Shown one piece after another: positions 31,664-39,831 of a stretch of DNA of 64,000 nt (positions are counted from its first letter, which is position 1; every line of letters begins with the position of its first letter). The notes beneath the pieces were generated by a model, which searched no databases, had not been told where the DNA came from, and saw only the letters and a list, made by a program, of their open reading frames with translations. The position numbers were made by a program, and so were the translations under genes. Origin of the DNA: Herminiimonas fonticola (lineage in GTDB: Bacteria > Pseudomonadota > Gammaproteobacteria > Burkholderiales > Burkholderiaceae_D); contig NZ_PTLZ01000001.1 in NCBI RefSeq assembly GCF_003293745.1, positions 1,116,001 through 1,180,000 of the forward strand. Direction: 5' to 3'.

Positions 31664-33418
31664 ATGTTAGTTGACGTATCGCCAGACATGTCGATGTATC
31701 TTCTTCTCCGTAGCCAAGGCTACGAGGAGTCTTATGCATTAGCGGAGTTCATTGATAACGCTATTCATGCACACCAGAATGCTGTCGCGAGCAATCCAAA
31801 GTTGCATGAAAAATTAACGATTAATTTATCCTTCTATTCAAATAATTATCGAGATGCCGCCTCTCAAAATTCGATTTCAATTATTGATGATGGAGTCGGC
31901 ATCTCTGGAGAACATTTAGTCCATGCACTTAAGCCTGCGAAACCTCCTACGCAACGAGGATTAAGCGAATTTGGTATTGGTATGAAAGCTGCTGCGGTGT
32001 GGTTTTCTCCAATATGGTCCCTATCCACAAGCCCGACTGGGGAAAATTTTGATTACACCGTCGATTTCGATTTAGATAAATTGATTGCTGCTGGAAAAAC
32101 TGAAATCGATGTTAAAAAAACTAGCGCAACAAAGAGGCATGCAAGCGGAACGACGATCTTATTGAAGGATTTACATAAGCCGATAGCATCGGACAGGTAT
32201 GTTGCCATTTGCGAAGCATTGACTGAAATTTACCAGACCTTTACTCGAGGCACTGGAGCTTATCTAACCTTGAACGCTACATATGACGGTGCCAATCAAA
32301 AAAATCTGAAATATCAAGATTCTGGAGCTTCTGACGTTTTAATAGCTCGAAATTACAAGGTGCGCGGGAAAAAACTCATTCTTAGCGGGCCAGAAAAATC
32401 ATGGACTGTGCCAGTTGAATTTGATTACTTAGGACATCATGTAACCGGCCATCTTGAACTCCGTGAGACTGGTAGTTACGTCAATAATCCAGGGCTTGTA
32501 CTGTTTCGATATGGGCGAGTAATTAAAGGATTGAAGAGCAAGCCATACAATCCTCCGAAACTATATAAAACAGCCAACAAATATGGCAAGCAACGTATTT
32601 ACGGGGAGCTTCATCTAGACGGTTTGCCTGTGAGTTATATGAAAGATGGCTTTAACATCGATGAAGATGATTTTCTGGTTCATATTTTGCGTCTTGACGG
32701 CGTGGAAGCTTTAATGGCTCAAGCGGAAAATTATCGGAAAGAAATACCCGCCGGGTGGGTAGTTGAAGATGAAGATAAGGAGGGCGTTTCTCCTACTAAG
32801 CCGTCACCTAAACCCAAGGCGCCAGAGAAAGATGAGGGAAAACCAACTCAGAAGCCTGTCAGCCCTGCGACCGAGGAGGGAAATAATAAAGGGAATCCGA
32901 AAACAAATCCTCCTACTAATCCGGTAAAACCTCAAGTGATACCCGCGCCTGCAATAGCCCTTCTTGACTCGCTTATGGTGAGCACAAGTAACCTAGCTCT
33001 TAAGTCAATTATTGAGGAAACGATTCGACAATATCGTGCCACAAGATTTATTAGTACGGCTTTATGTCTTCGTATTGTTTTGGAATGCGGCTGTCTTGAT
33101 CGTATTCGTAGAGATTTCAATTCGGAGTATAGAAAAGTTTCGGATTTGGGCATTCAAGCTCTCCTAACTCACCTAAACAAAAATGCTTCACAGCTATCAA
33201 AGAATAATTTACAAGGAGATGTTTTTCATTTTAAGAATGATCATGCCGTAATTAAATGCATACAAGCTAATACTAATAAGGCTAGCGATCAGTTGGATAT
33301 TATTCTATTGAATACTATTTCTCATGGACATTTTCAGCCAACAAAGCCGACGTTAGATCGTGTTTTGCTTAACATTCAGCCATTGTTAGAATGGGCATAT
33401 CAGAGACAGCCGTCGTAA
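31664..33418 (+). CDS. MORC-like GHKL ATPase associated with the methyltransferase
   Basis: 584 residues. GHKL ATP-binding motifs: N box ALAEFIDNAIHA (Glu28, Asp31-Asn32), G1 IIDDGVGIS (Asp76), G2/lid GLSEFGIGMKAAAV (104-107). An S5-like transducer domain follows (about 220-345), then a Pro/Lys-rich linker (about 365-425) and a C-terminal helical domain (430-584). This architecture matches the paraMORC proteins described in restriction-modification-like operons, related to eukaryotic MORC ATPases. ATP-driven clamping on DNA is the likely activity. Same operon as the C5-MTase. No ATPase motif is missing. Confidence 0.82.
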   Translation: MLVDVSPDMSMYLLLRSQGYEESYALAEFIDNAIHAHQNAVASNPKLHEKLTINLSFYSNNYRDAASQNSISIIDDGVGISGEHLVHALKPAKPPTQRGLSEFGIGMKAAAVWFSPIWSLSTSPTGENFDYTVDFDLDKLIAAGKTEIDVKKTSATKRHASGTTILLKDLHKPIASDRYVAICEALTEIYQTFTRGTGAYLTLNATYDGANQKNLKYQDSGASDVLIARNYKVRGKKLILSGPEKSWTVPVEFDYLGHHVTGHLELRETGSYVNNPGLVLFRYGRVIKGLKSKPYNPPKLYKTANKYGKQRIYGELHLDGLPVSYMKDGFNIDEDDFLVHILRLDGVEALMAQAENYRKEIPAGWVVEDEDKEGVSPTKPSPKPKAPEKDEGKPTQKPVSPATEEGNNKGNPKTNPPTNPVKPQVIPAPAIALLDSLMVSTSNLALKSIIEETIRQYRATRFISTALCLRIVLECGCLDRIRRDFNSEYRKVSDLGIQALLTHLNKNASQLSKNNLQGDVFHFKNDHAVIKCIQANTNKASDQLDIILLNTISHGHFQPTKPTLDRVLLNIQPLLEWAYQRQPS

Positions 33419-33458
33419 GTCTTTGTTTATTCTGCTAAATCATACGCACGTTCAAGTA

Positions 33459-33488
33459 AAAAAAGCCCGTAATTCAGCGGGCTTTTTT
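33459..33488 (+). terminator. Intrinsic terminator after the MORC-like gene
   Basis: AAAAAAGCCCG and CGGGCTTTTTT form an 11-bp stem with an eight-base loop, 40 bases after the ATPase stop. The A-run on one side and the T-run on the other make it bidirectional. Confidence 0.9.
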
Positions 33489-33489
33489 G

Positions 33490-33565
33490 TTGCTTTCGTC
33501 GTATTGGGCGCTTGCTGGATAAGAGTGTTGCTTTCGTCGTATTGGGCGCTTGCTGGATAAGAGTG
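33490..33565 (+). repeat. 38-bp tandem duplication at the island's right edge
   Basis: Two identical 38-base units (33490-33527 and 33528-33565) beginning TTGCTTTCGTCGTATTGGGC and ending GCTTGCTGGATAAGAGTG sit between the terminator and xthA. The unit shows no open reading frame of note. A related GCTGGATAAG occurs at 34391-34402. Exact identity of the units suggests recent duplication. Confidence 0.9.
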
Positions 33566-33617
33566 CTTTTTTACATCCTGCGCTGGCTCCGAAAAGCTAC
33601 ACAGGCACGTTCTATCA

Positions 33618-34382
33618 TCAATCGAGGGTGGCAATCACAGGCGTGTGATCCGATGGTTGTTCCCACTTGCGCGGCACCTTGTCGATGACGCAGGCACTGC
33701 AACGTTCAGCCAATGGTGCCGACAGCAGAATGTGATCGATGCGCATGCCGCGATTCAGGCGGAATCCCATCTGACGATAATCCCACCAGCTATACAATTT
33801 TGGCGGCTGATCAAACATGCGGAAGGCATCTGTAAAGCCCATTTCCTGCAGGCGCACAAATGCCGCACGTTCCGGTTCTGATACCAATACCTGTCCCACC
33901 CATGCTGCCGGATCGTGTACGTCGCGGTCTTCAGGTGCGATGTTGTAGTCGCCCAGCAATGCCAGTTGCGCATGCTGCTTTTGCTCTTGTTCCAGCCATT
34001 TATGCAAGCCCTTGAGCCAGCTGAGTTTGTAGATGTACTTGTCGGAATCCAGCGATTGTCCGTTAGGGATGTAAGCGCAGATGACGCGCACGCCTTCTAT
34101 CGTGGCAGCGATGATGCGTTGCTGTTCATCTGCGTACAGCGGATTGTTTTTGACGACGTCCGTGATGGGATGGCGCGACAGGATGGCGACACCGTTATAA
34201 GTCTTTTGTCCGCTGAATACGACCTGATAACCGGCAGCTTCAATTTCCGCTACCGGAAATTTCTCATCGACTGTTTTGGTTTCCTGCAGGCAGAGCACAT
34301 CGACGGGATTATCGGCCAGCCATTGCAGGACTTGCGGCAGGCGAACCTTCAGGGAGTTGACGTTCCAGGTGGCTATTTTCAT
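33618..34382 (-). CDS. xthA: Exodeoxyribonuclease III
   Basis: 254-residue endonuclease/exonuclease/phosphatase family enzyme. Motifs MKIATWNVNSLKVRL (Asn), LCLQETK (Glu), LLGDYNIAP (Asp/Asn), RIDHILLS and the terminal SDHTPV (catalytic Asp-His) are all intact. It removes nucleotides at abasic sites and 3' blocking groups in base-excision repair. The reading frame extends 64 codons upstream, but the family N-terminus is MKIATWN, so that start is chosen. Confidence 0.95.
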   Translation of the reverse strand: MKIATWNVNSLKVRLPQVLQWLADNPVDVLCLQETKTVDEKFPVAEIEAAGYQVVFSGQKTYNGVAILSRHPITDVVKNNPLYADEQQRIIAATIEGVRVICAYIPNGQSLDSDKYIYKLSWLKGLHKWLEQEQKQHAQLALLGDYNIAPEDRDVHDPAAWVGQVLVSEPERAAFVRLQEMGFTDAFRMFDQPPKLYSWWDYRQMGFRLNRGMRIDHILLSAPLAERCSACVIDKVPRKWEQPSDHTPVIATLD

Positions 34383-34879
34383 GTGAGGTTCGATTGCTGG
34401 ATAAGTAAATGCGATGTAAATGCGAGGTGAGTGCGGCAGCAGTTTTTTAACTCTCGTGGCGATGCTGACTCTCCTGCGCCTTGGATGCGGAATTGTATCA
34501 GTCAGCTGCGATAGTCGTTGGGCCTGATCTTGCCATTTTTTCATCGTGCATAAAGCAGCCTGCTGCTTGCCCAAAGGAGGCGCTTGCCGTAAAATTCACG
34601 CACCGTTTCGTCTCACGTAACTGGCGAATCCGACCGATTACATCGCGTCGTAAGGTGGGCCTATCCACCGTGAAGCGTGAGATTTCATTGCCGTGCGCCT
34701 GGGTAGCCCGAATGGTTGAGTAAGACTGAGGCTGCCTGCGCGTTAAATTTTGGCTCCTCTTTCTATCCCAGCTTGTTGTAATTGCATGTCTTTGCGCTTC
34801 GATTTTTTGATGCGGCTTTGATGTGCCGTTGTACCTACGCTATAGCTTTCTTCTCATTTTTGAACGATTGGAGTGATTC
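34383..34879. other. 497-base gap before glyA, unexplained except for a promoter
   Basis: No supported gene. An 80-residue frame at 34481-34723 has no family look. The stretch contains nested inverted repeats: TCTCACG (34611-34617) with CGTGAGA (34676-34682), enclosing GGTGG (34654-34658) with CCACC (34665-34669), which could fold as structured RNA or a long 5' leader. A good sigma-70-like promoter follows at 34818-34846. Confidence 0.5.
34818..34846 (+). promoter_or_regulatory. Sigma-70-like promoter of glyA
   Basis: TTGATG at 34818-34823 and TATAGC at 34841-34846 have a 17-base spacer. The predicted start is about 27 bases before the glyA ATG at 34880, leaving room for GATTGGAGTG as the ribosome site. 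Confidence 0.5.
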
Positions 34880-36124
34880 ATGTTTTCAAAAGACCAGACC
34901 CTCGCAAAAACAGATACCGAACTGTGGTCGGCGATCCAGAAGGAAAATACCCGTCAACAAGATCACATCGAGTTGATCGCGTCCGAAAACTACACTTCGC
35001 CTGCCGTGATGGAAGCACAAGGGTCGCAGCTGACGAATAAATATGCGGAAGGTTATCCAGGCAAGCGTTATTACGGCGGCTGTGAATACGTAGACATCGT
35101 TGAGCAACTCGCGATCGATCGCGTAAAGAAATTGTTTGGCGCAGAAGCTGCCAACGTACAACCGAATTCCGGTTCGCAAGCGAACCAGGGCGTGTTCTTT
35201 GCCGTCCTCAAACCAGGCGACACCATCATGGGTATGTCGCTGGCAGAAGGCGGTCACTTGACGCACGGCATGGCATTGAACATGTCCGGCAAATGGTTCA
35301 ACGTGGTTTCCTACGGCTTGAACGACAAGGAAGAAATCGATTACGAACAGATGGAACGTCTGGCGCGTGAACACAAACCGAAGATGATCATTGCCGGCGC
35401 ATCGGCGTATGCACTGCGCATAGACTTTGAACGCTTTGCAAAAATTGCGAAAGAAATCGGTGCCTACTTCATGGTCGACATGGCGCATTACGCCGGTCTG
35501 ATCGCTGCAGGTGAATATCCGAATCCTGTACCGTTTGCCGACTTCGTTACATCGACCACGCACAAATCATTGCGCGGCCCACGCGGCGGCTTCATCCTGA
35601 TGAAAGCCGAACATGAAAAAATCATCAACTCGGCTATCTTCCCGGGGATTCAAGGCGGCCCATTGATGCATGTGATCGCCGGCAAGGCAGTCGCATTCAA
35701 GGAAGCATTGGCACCAGAGTTCAAGGCGTATCAGCAACAAGTCGTCAAGAACGCAGACGCGTTGGCCAAGGCCTTGATCGCACGCGGTTTGCGTATCGTT
35801 TCCAATCGCACTGAATCGCACGTGATGCTGGTCGATTTGCGCGCGAAGAAAATCACGGGCAAGGATGCTGAAGCGCTGCTCGGTTCTGCGCACATCACGA
35901 CCAACAAGAACGGCATTCCTAACGATCCGGAAAAACCGTTTATTTCTTCCGGTATTCGTCTCGGCAGCCCGGCGATGACGACACGCGGTTTCAAGGAAGC
36001 GGAAGCCACCAAGGTCGGCAACCTGATCGCCGACGTACTGGATAATCCAAACGATGCAGCAACCATTGAACGCGTGAAAGCTGAAGTCAAAAAATTGACG
36101 GATGCATTCCCGGTTTATGGTTGA
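34880..36124 (+). CDS. glyA: Serine hydroxymethyltransferase
   Basis: 414-residue PLP enzyme. It starts [12 protein letters not shown] and shows [17 protein letters not shown], the substrate loop [14 protein letters not shown], and the PLP-lysine motif [15 protein letters not shown]. It interconverts serine and glycine with tetrahydrofolate, the main one-carbon source. Length is normal. It is followed by nrdR on the same strand after a 259-base gap with a hairpin, a pairing common in proteobacteria. Confidence 0.97.
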   Translation: MFSKDQTLAKTDTELWSAIQKENTRQQDHIELIASENYTSPAVMEAQGSQLTNKYAEGYPGKRYYGGCEYVDIVEQLAIDRVKKLFGAEAANVQPNSGSQANQGVFFAVLKPGDTIMGMSLAEGGHLTHGMALNMSGKWFNVVSYGLNDKEEIDYEQMERLAREHKPKMIIAGASAYALRIDFERFAKIAKEIGAYFMVDMAHYAGLIAAGEYPNPVPFADFVTSTTHKSLRGPRGGFILMKAEHEKIINSAIFPGIQGGPLMHVIAGKAVAFKEALAPEFKAYQQQVVKNADALAKALIARGLRIVSNRTESHVMLVDLRAKKITGKDAEALLGSAHITTNKNGIPNDPEKPFISSGIRLGSPAMTTRGFKEAEATKVGNLIADVLDNPNDAATIERVKAEVKKLTDAFPVYG

Positions 36125-36193
36125 TCTCAAACTTTAGTTTTAAAGAATTTTTGTAGCAAAGAACTTTTTTGTAAAAATGGAAAAGTACGGCAG

Positions 36194-36234
36194 AATGGCC
36201 TCGTCGCGGTGAATAACCGGATGAGGCCATTTTG
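36194..36234 (+). terminator. Hairpin between glyA and nrdR
   Basis: AATGGCCTCGTC pairs with GATGAGGCCATT (one G-T pair) across a loop of about 14 bases, followed by only three T's (TTTGGG). Probably ends or attenuates glyA transcription. Confidence 0.6.
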
Positions 36235-36383
36235 GGATGTTGGGTAGCTAGTAGTGGTATTTGAATGCATCTGCAGTCGTATTTTTGAGCCGGCGAAAAT
36301 TGCCGAGAATGTTCAAGGTTTCGCTGAAGTAGCGATCTATAAAACAACGATCTACAAGACGATCCATAAGGCCGCGTACCGCA

Positions 36384-36854
36384 ATGAAATGTCCTTTTTG
36401 CCAGCACGACGATACTCAGGTTCTGGATACACGCATCTCGGAGGAGGGGGACAGCATACGTCGCCGGCGCCGCTGCGTGAGCTGCGATAAACGCTTCACG
36501 ACTTACGAACGGATAGAGTTGACGATGCCTGTCATCGTCAAGAAGAACGGCAGCCGTACCGACTTCGATCCAAAAAAACTGCAAGCCAGTCTGCAACTTG
36601 CCTTGCGCAAACGTCCAGTTTCAGCCGAAGCGGTGGACGCAGCAATTCATCGTATCGAACAAAAACTATTGTCTAGCGGCGAGCGTGAGGTTGTTTCCGG
36701 GCAAATTGGCGAGCTGGTGATGCGCGAGCTGCAGCGACTGGACAAGATTGCCTATATCCGCTTTGCGTCGGTCTACAAAAGTTTTGAAGACGTTGCCGAG
36801 TTCCAGGATGCGATTGCCGAAGTGGGGCGTGAGCGCAAAGTTCCACCTAAATAA
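36384..36854 (+). CDS. nrdR: Transcriptional repressor NrdR
   Basis: 156 residues. An N-terminal zinc ribbon ([10 protein letters not shown] ... [12 protein letters not shown]) binds DNA, and an ATP-cone ([26 protein letters not shown], about 52-140) senses ATP/dATP. NrdR represses ribonucleotide reductase genes when dATP is high. The nrd genes themselves are not in the window. The usual partner glyA is directly upstream. Confidence 0.97.
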   Translation: MKCPFCQHDDTQVLDTRISEEGDSIRRRRRCVSCDKRFTTYERIELTMPVIVKKNGSRTDFDPKKLQASLQLALRKRPVSAEAVDAAIHRIEQKLLSSGEREVVSGQIGELVMRELQRLDKIAYIRFASVYKSFEDVAEFQDAIAEVGRERKVPPK

Positions 36855-36873
36855 GAATGCTTGTAAGAATTTT

Positions 36874-36904
36874 AAAATGGCCCGCAATGCGGGTCATTTT
36901 TTTT
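36874..36904 (+). terminator. Intrinsic terminator of nrdR
   Basis: AATGGCCCGC and GCGGGTCATT flank a three-base loop and are followed by eight T's, 20 bases after the stop codon. Confidence 0.9.
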
Positions 36905-37087
36905 ATGCAGCAACGAGTGCTTGCCAGCAGATCCCGGCTCGATAATTTCCATTGGGCAACCCATTGTTTGATTATTGTCTCTTTGTCAGTGTGATCTCAC
37001 ACGCAAATGGGATAAGCGCTGATTTTTCTGGCGCGAAGATGGGGTGATGATCAAACCTCGGAAATCATGATTACAAGGGGAATACCC

Positions 37088-37936
37088 ATGGCACAAGTTT
37101 CGAATCTGCGCATCAAGCCTGTTGGTCATCATGTTATTAATTCCAATACCATCGCAGCGCTTAAAACCAGGCTTGATGAAACTCCTGATAATCGGCCGAT
37201 TGCACCTAAAGCGCTGGCAGGTTTGCATGGCCACAATCCTAAGCACAATGGTTTGCTCGCCGCATTGCCGGCCGCAGATTATGATCGCTTGCTGCCGCAT
37301 CTTGAATTCGTCGAAATGCCTTTCGGTACGACAATTTGCGCCGCTGGCGAAAAAATGCAATATGCCTATTTTTTAAGCAGTAGCATAGTCTCGCTCCTGT
37401 ATGAAACTGCCGATGGCGCTTCATCGGAAACAGCCGTGATCGGTTATGAAGGCCTGGTAGGTGTCGACATCGTCATGGGTGGTGGCGCATCGTTGAATCG
37501 CGCCTTCGTCAAGAGTGCCGGCTACGGCTTCCGTATCAAGGCTTCCGTGTTGAAAGAAGAGTTTGCACGGGGAGGTGCATTGCAACAGTTATTGCTGCGC
37601 TTTACCCAAGCCCTGTTTTCGCAAATGGCACACACAGTTGCATGCAATCGTCATCATACGATCGTGCAGCAACTGTGCCGCTGGCTCTTGCTTAGTCTGG
37701 ATCGTCTGCCGACCAACAAGATCAGCATGACGCAAGATCTGATTGCAAACATGCTGGGCGTGCGACGTGAAAGCGTCACTGAAGCCGCACGTAAATTGCA
37801 GGATGAAGGATTGATTCATTACAGCCGTGGACAAATCACGGTCGTGGATAGAGCAGGTCTGGAAGAGCAAATCTGCGAGTGTTACACCAGCCTGAAAAAA
37901 GAATATGACGGATTGCTGGCAGCAAACGAACGATAA
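37088..37936 (+). CDS. Crp/Fnr-family regulator
   Basis: 282 residues. A long N-terminal extension (about 1-55) precedes a cyclic-nucleotide-binding-like beta-roll (LEFVEMPFGTTICAAGEKMQYAYFL ... ) and a C-terminal winged HTH (KISMTQDLIANMLGVRRESVTEAARKLQDEGLI). The N-terminal region has no FNR-type cysteine cluster, and the recognition helix RRESVTEAARKL differs from the ETISR of FNR, so neither oxygen sensing nor FNR-box binding is expected. The cNMP phosphate-binding motif is poor. Signal unknown. Start chosen at MAQVSNL; an ATG seven codons upstream is possible. Confidence 0.85.
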   Translation: MAQVSNLRIKPVGHHVINSNTIAALKTRLDETPDNRPIAPKALAGLHGHNPKHNGLLAALPAADYDRLLPHLEFVEMPFGTTICAAGEKMQYAYFLSSSIVSLLYETADGASSETAVIGYEGLVGVDIVMGGGASLNRAFVKSAGYGFRIKASVLKEEFARGGALQQLLLRFTQALFSQMAHTVACNRHHTIVQQLCRWLLLSLDRLPTNKISMTQDLIANMLGVRRESVTEAARKLQDEGLIHYSRGQITVVDRAGLEEQICECYTSLKKEYDGLLAANER

Positions 37937-37950
37937 CAAGAAGTCCAAAT

Positions 37951-37986
37951 AAAAAAGTCGCCGAATGTTTCAGGCGACTTTTTTGT
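37951..37986 (+). terminator. Intrinsic terminator after the Crp/Fnr gene
   Basis: AAAAAAGTCGCC / GGCGACTTTTTT hairpin 15 bases after the stop, ending in a T-run. Confidence 0.92.
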
Positions 37987-38012
37987 TTGGACTGACGATT
38001 TAAAAATGACGT

Positions 38013-38042
38013 AAAAAAGCCCTCGTTTATCGAGGGCTTTTT
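38013..38042. terminator. Bidirectional terminator between the Crp/Fnr gene and the OmpA-like gene
   Basis: AAAAAGCCCTCG / CGAGGGCTTTTT stem with a short TTTAT loop. On the minus strand it lies 37 bases after the OmpA-like stop, so it probably serves that gene, with the preceding hairpin serving the plus-strand gene. Confidence 0.9.
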
Positions 38043-38078
38043 ATTATCCGAAAGCGAGTAAGTTACTCGCTGTTTGAA

Positions 38079-38771
38079 TTAACGTTGTTGATATTGCTGT
38101 TGTTGGTACTGTTGCTGTTGAGGTTGCTGCTGTTGTTCTGCCACATAAATTTCTACGCGGCGATTACGTGCGCGGCCGGCTTCACCGGCGTTGCTGGCAA
38201 TCGGTTCATGGCTGCCACGTCCATCAACATAGATACGTTGTGGTGCAACGCCACGGCCGGCGAGGTAATCGCGGGTGCGTGATGCACGGTCGAATGACAA
38301 AGGATTGTTGATTGCATCGCTGCCGGTGCTATCCGTATGGCCGATGATGGTCACGGTTGCGGCTTGATTATCAACCAGACCAGTGGCAAAACGATCGAGG
38401 ATAGGGCGGAAGCTGGAGTTGATATCCGAGCGACCTGTAGCAAACGAAATATCGCTTGGAATTTCGAGTTTCAGGCGGTTATCGGCAGTCTGTGTAACCT
38501 GGACGCCGGTACCTTTGGTAGCTTGTTCCATCGAGCGTTTCTGGTTTTCCATTTTGCTGGACCAGACGTTGCCGGCTACTGCGCCGAGAATGCCGCCCAA
38601 TGCAGCGCCGCCTGCAATGTTTTTCGAGCCGCCGCCCACGCCACCGATCAAAGCGCCAAGACCTGCGCCTATGCCTGCACCTTGCGCAGTGCCGCGTTCG
38701 GTTTCGGACATGTTGGCACAGCCAGAGAGGGCCAATACTGCAGCGAAGCTACCGATCATTAATTTACGCAT
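38079..38771 (-). CDS. OmpA-family lipoprotein with glycine zipper (YiaD-like)
   Basis: 230 residues. Lipobox LSGC with Cys18; a glycine-zipper segment (GAGIGAGLGALIGGVGGG and GGAALGGILGAVAGN, about 31-70) that inserts in or spans membrane; an OmpA-type peptidoglycan-binding domain (IPSDISFATGRSDINSSF, IIGHTDSTGSDAINN, GRARNRRVEIYV); and a Q-rich tail (about 213-230) from repeated CAA/CAG codons. Likely attaches the outer membrane to peptidoglycan. The Q-tail is unusual for the family. Confidence 0.92.
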   Translation of the reverse strand: MRKLMIGSFAAVLALSGCANMSETERGTAQGAGIGAGLGALIGGVGGGSKNIAGGAALGGILGAVAGNVWSSKMENQKRSMEQATKGTGVQVTQTADNRLKLEIPSDISFATGRSDINSSFRPILDRFATGLVDNQAATVTIIGHTDSTGSDAINNPLSFDRASRTRDYLAGRGVAPQRIYVDGRGSHEPIASNAGEAGRARNRRVEIYVAEQQQQPQQQQYQQQQYQQR

Positions 38772-39096
38772 GGCGGGTTCCTTATAGAAGAAATTTTAGA
38801 TTGTGTGTAAGAACATTCGTTCAAATTTACGCGAGAAATTGCCGTATCAGAACGTCATCATAATGCAGATTCCTGAAAGCGATTCAGGTGCCTGATCTTA
38901 CGTGTGCGGGTTTGCTTATCCAGTACAAGGCAAGTAACGGTTTTGCCGGGAATGCGTTGACAGATACGAGGATTATTTAGGGTATGCGGGATGGTGAAGA
39001 CGCGTTGAAATTCATCGTCTTTGGCATGCATAGTTCGTCAATGCAGGAGCTGCAATAAAAAATGGAGAAACCATTTCAGCGGTTTCTCCATTCAGA
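38772..39096. other. 325-base intergenic stretch between two lipoprotein genes
   Basis: No gene. Contains a small hairpin (CCTGAA/TTCAGG at 38872-38888) and, at its end, the terminator of the BON-domain gene. Promoter elements of the OmpA-like gene would lie near 38772-38830; none stands out. Confidence 0.5.
39054..39092 (-). terminator. Intrinsic terminator of the BON-domain lipoprotein gene
   Basis: On the minus strand, TGGAGAAACC and GGTTTCTCCA form a 10-bp stem followed by a T-run, starting just after the stop codon at 39097. Confidence 0.92.
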
Positions 39097-39408
39097 TTAC
39101 TTTTGAATCAAATTGTTTTTGACATCTTTCACGCCTTTGACAGTGCGAGTAACTGCAGCGGCTTTCGCAATATCTTCTTTTTGTTTAACGAAGCCACTCA
39201 GCTGGACGGTGCCTTTGAATGTTTCGACATTGATTTCAGCCGATTTCAAACCAGGTTCATTCAGGATGGCCGATTTTACTTTGGTGGTGATCCACGAATC
39301 GTCGAAGTATTCGCCTGTGCCTTCTGTTTTGGAAGTCGAAGCGCAGCCTACTACAGCAGTCATCATTACGGCAGCGAGCAGTGCAGTCATCAGTTTTGTT
39401 TTAGTCAT
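39097..39408 (-). CDS. BON-domain lipoprotein
   Basis: 103 residues. Signal peptide with lipobox VVGC (Cys22), then one BON domain (WITTKVKSAILNEPGLKSAEINVETFKGTVQLSGFV ... GVKDVKNNLIQK). OsmY-like BON proteins bind phospholipid or envelope surfaces and are often stress-induced. Single BON domain, shorter than E. coli OsmY. Confidence 0.9.
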   Translation of the reverse strand: MTKTKLMTALLAAVMMTAVVGCASTSKTEGTGEYFDDSWITTKVKSAILNEPGLKSAEINVETFKGTVQLSGFVKQKEDIAKAAAVTRTVKGVKDVKNNLIQK

Positions 39409-39831
39409 GGTTTATTCTCCGGTTGGTCCATCGTTGCAGCAAGCAATACATTGTTTAAAAACTTTTTTGTTTCTTGGTGTTCATGCTGCGGTTTAGAGTG
39501 GTTTCCATATTTAAAAGTTGCAAAAATAGACATGGATTTCAATGAGCGATGTTTGGCATTTCGCTGACTGAAGTCTTGTTGATTCATGCACTTCCTCACA
39601 GGAAAATATCTGTATAGCCTTCAATGGATATAGATGCCATCGACGGAGCAAGCTTACTGAGGTGCAATGGTGTCGTCTGTACGCTAACGTACACAGGATG
39701 TGAGTATGTTGCTATTGGCTACGGATGATGCGGTGGGGAAAGGTGAAGCCGGCTGCCTCAACCGGGCTTCATTGTATGAAGATGGCAATCAACCGAGATT
39801 GATTGCCTTACGAAAATAGCTGGGATGTATT
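39409..39831. other. 423-base intergenic stretch, no gene supported
   Basis: A 64-residue minus-strand frame (39405-39599) has no recognisable features. A hairpin GGCAATCAA / TTGATTGCC (39784-39807) lies 25-48 bases after the gshA stop and may end that transcript, without a T-run. The rest presumably carries the BON gene promoter. Confidence 0.5.

Larger units (their letters stand above)
20680..33527. other. AT-rich accessory island (candidate defence/regulatory island)
   Basis: Between the Bug receptor and xthA, base composition turns clearly AT-rich and gene content changes from conserved housekeeping to a transposase, an XRE regulator, HEPN-like, RelE-like, PD-(D/E)XK and SEC-C proteins, a SprT-like protease, a DNA methyltransferase and a MORC-like ATPase. 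Imperfect inverted sequences occur near the edges (20680-20701 versus 33506-33527, 17 of 22 positions alike when one is reversed). There is no integrase or tRNA, so the mode of acquisition is not shown. Limits are approximate. Confidence 0.6.

Noticed and set aside
33490-33565. 38-bp duplication as an integrase attachment site
   Set aside because: There is no tRNA gene, integrase or distant copy in the window; adjacent tandem units are not the arrangement of att sites.
34560-34745. 6S RNA or a glycine/THF riboswitch upstream of glyA
   Set aside because: I could not form the long rod with central bubble of 6S RNA and saw no conserved riboswitch core.
34886-36130. Long minus-strand frames opposite glyA
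   Set aside because: Composition-driven shadows; glyA is intact and recognisable across the whole interval.
36333-36369. Three CGATCTATAA-like copies before nrdR
   Set aside because: Spacing is irregular (15 and 12 bases) and sequence does not match an NrdR box; probably chance.
39405-39599. 64-residue minus-strand frame upstream of the BON gene
   Set aside because: Overlaps the BON gene start region, low-complexity, no ribosome site.
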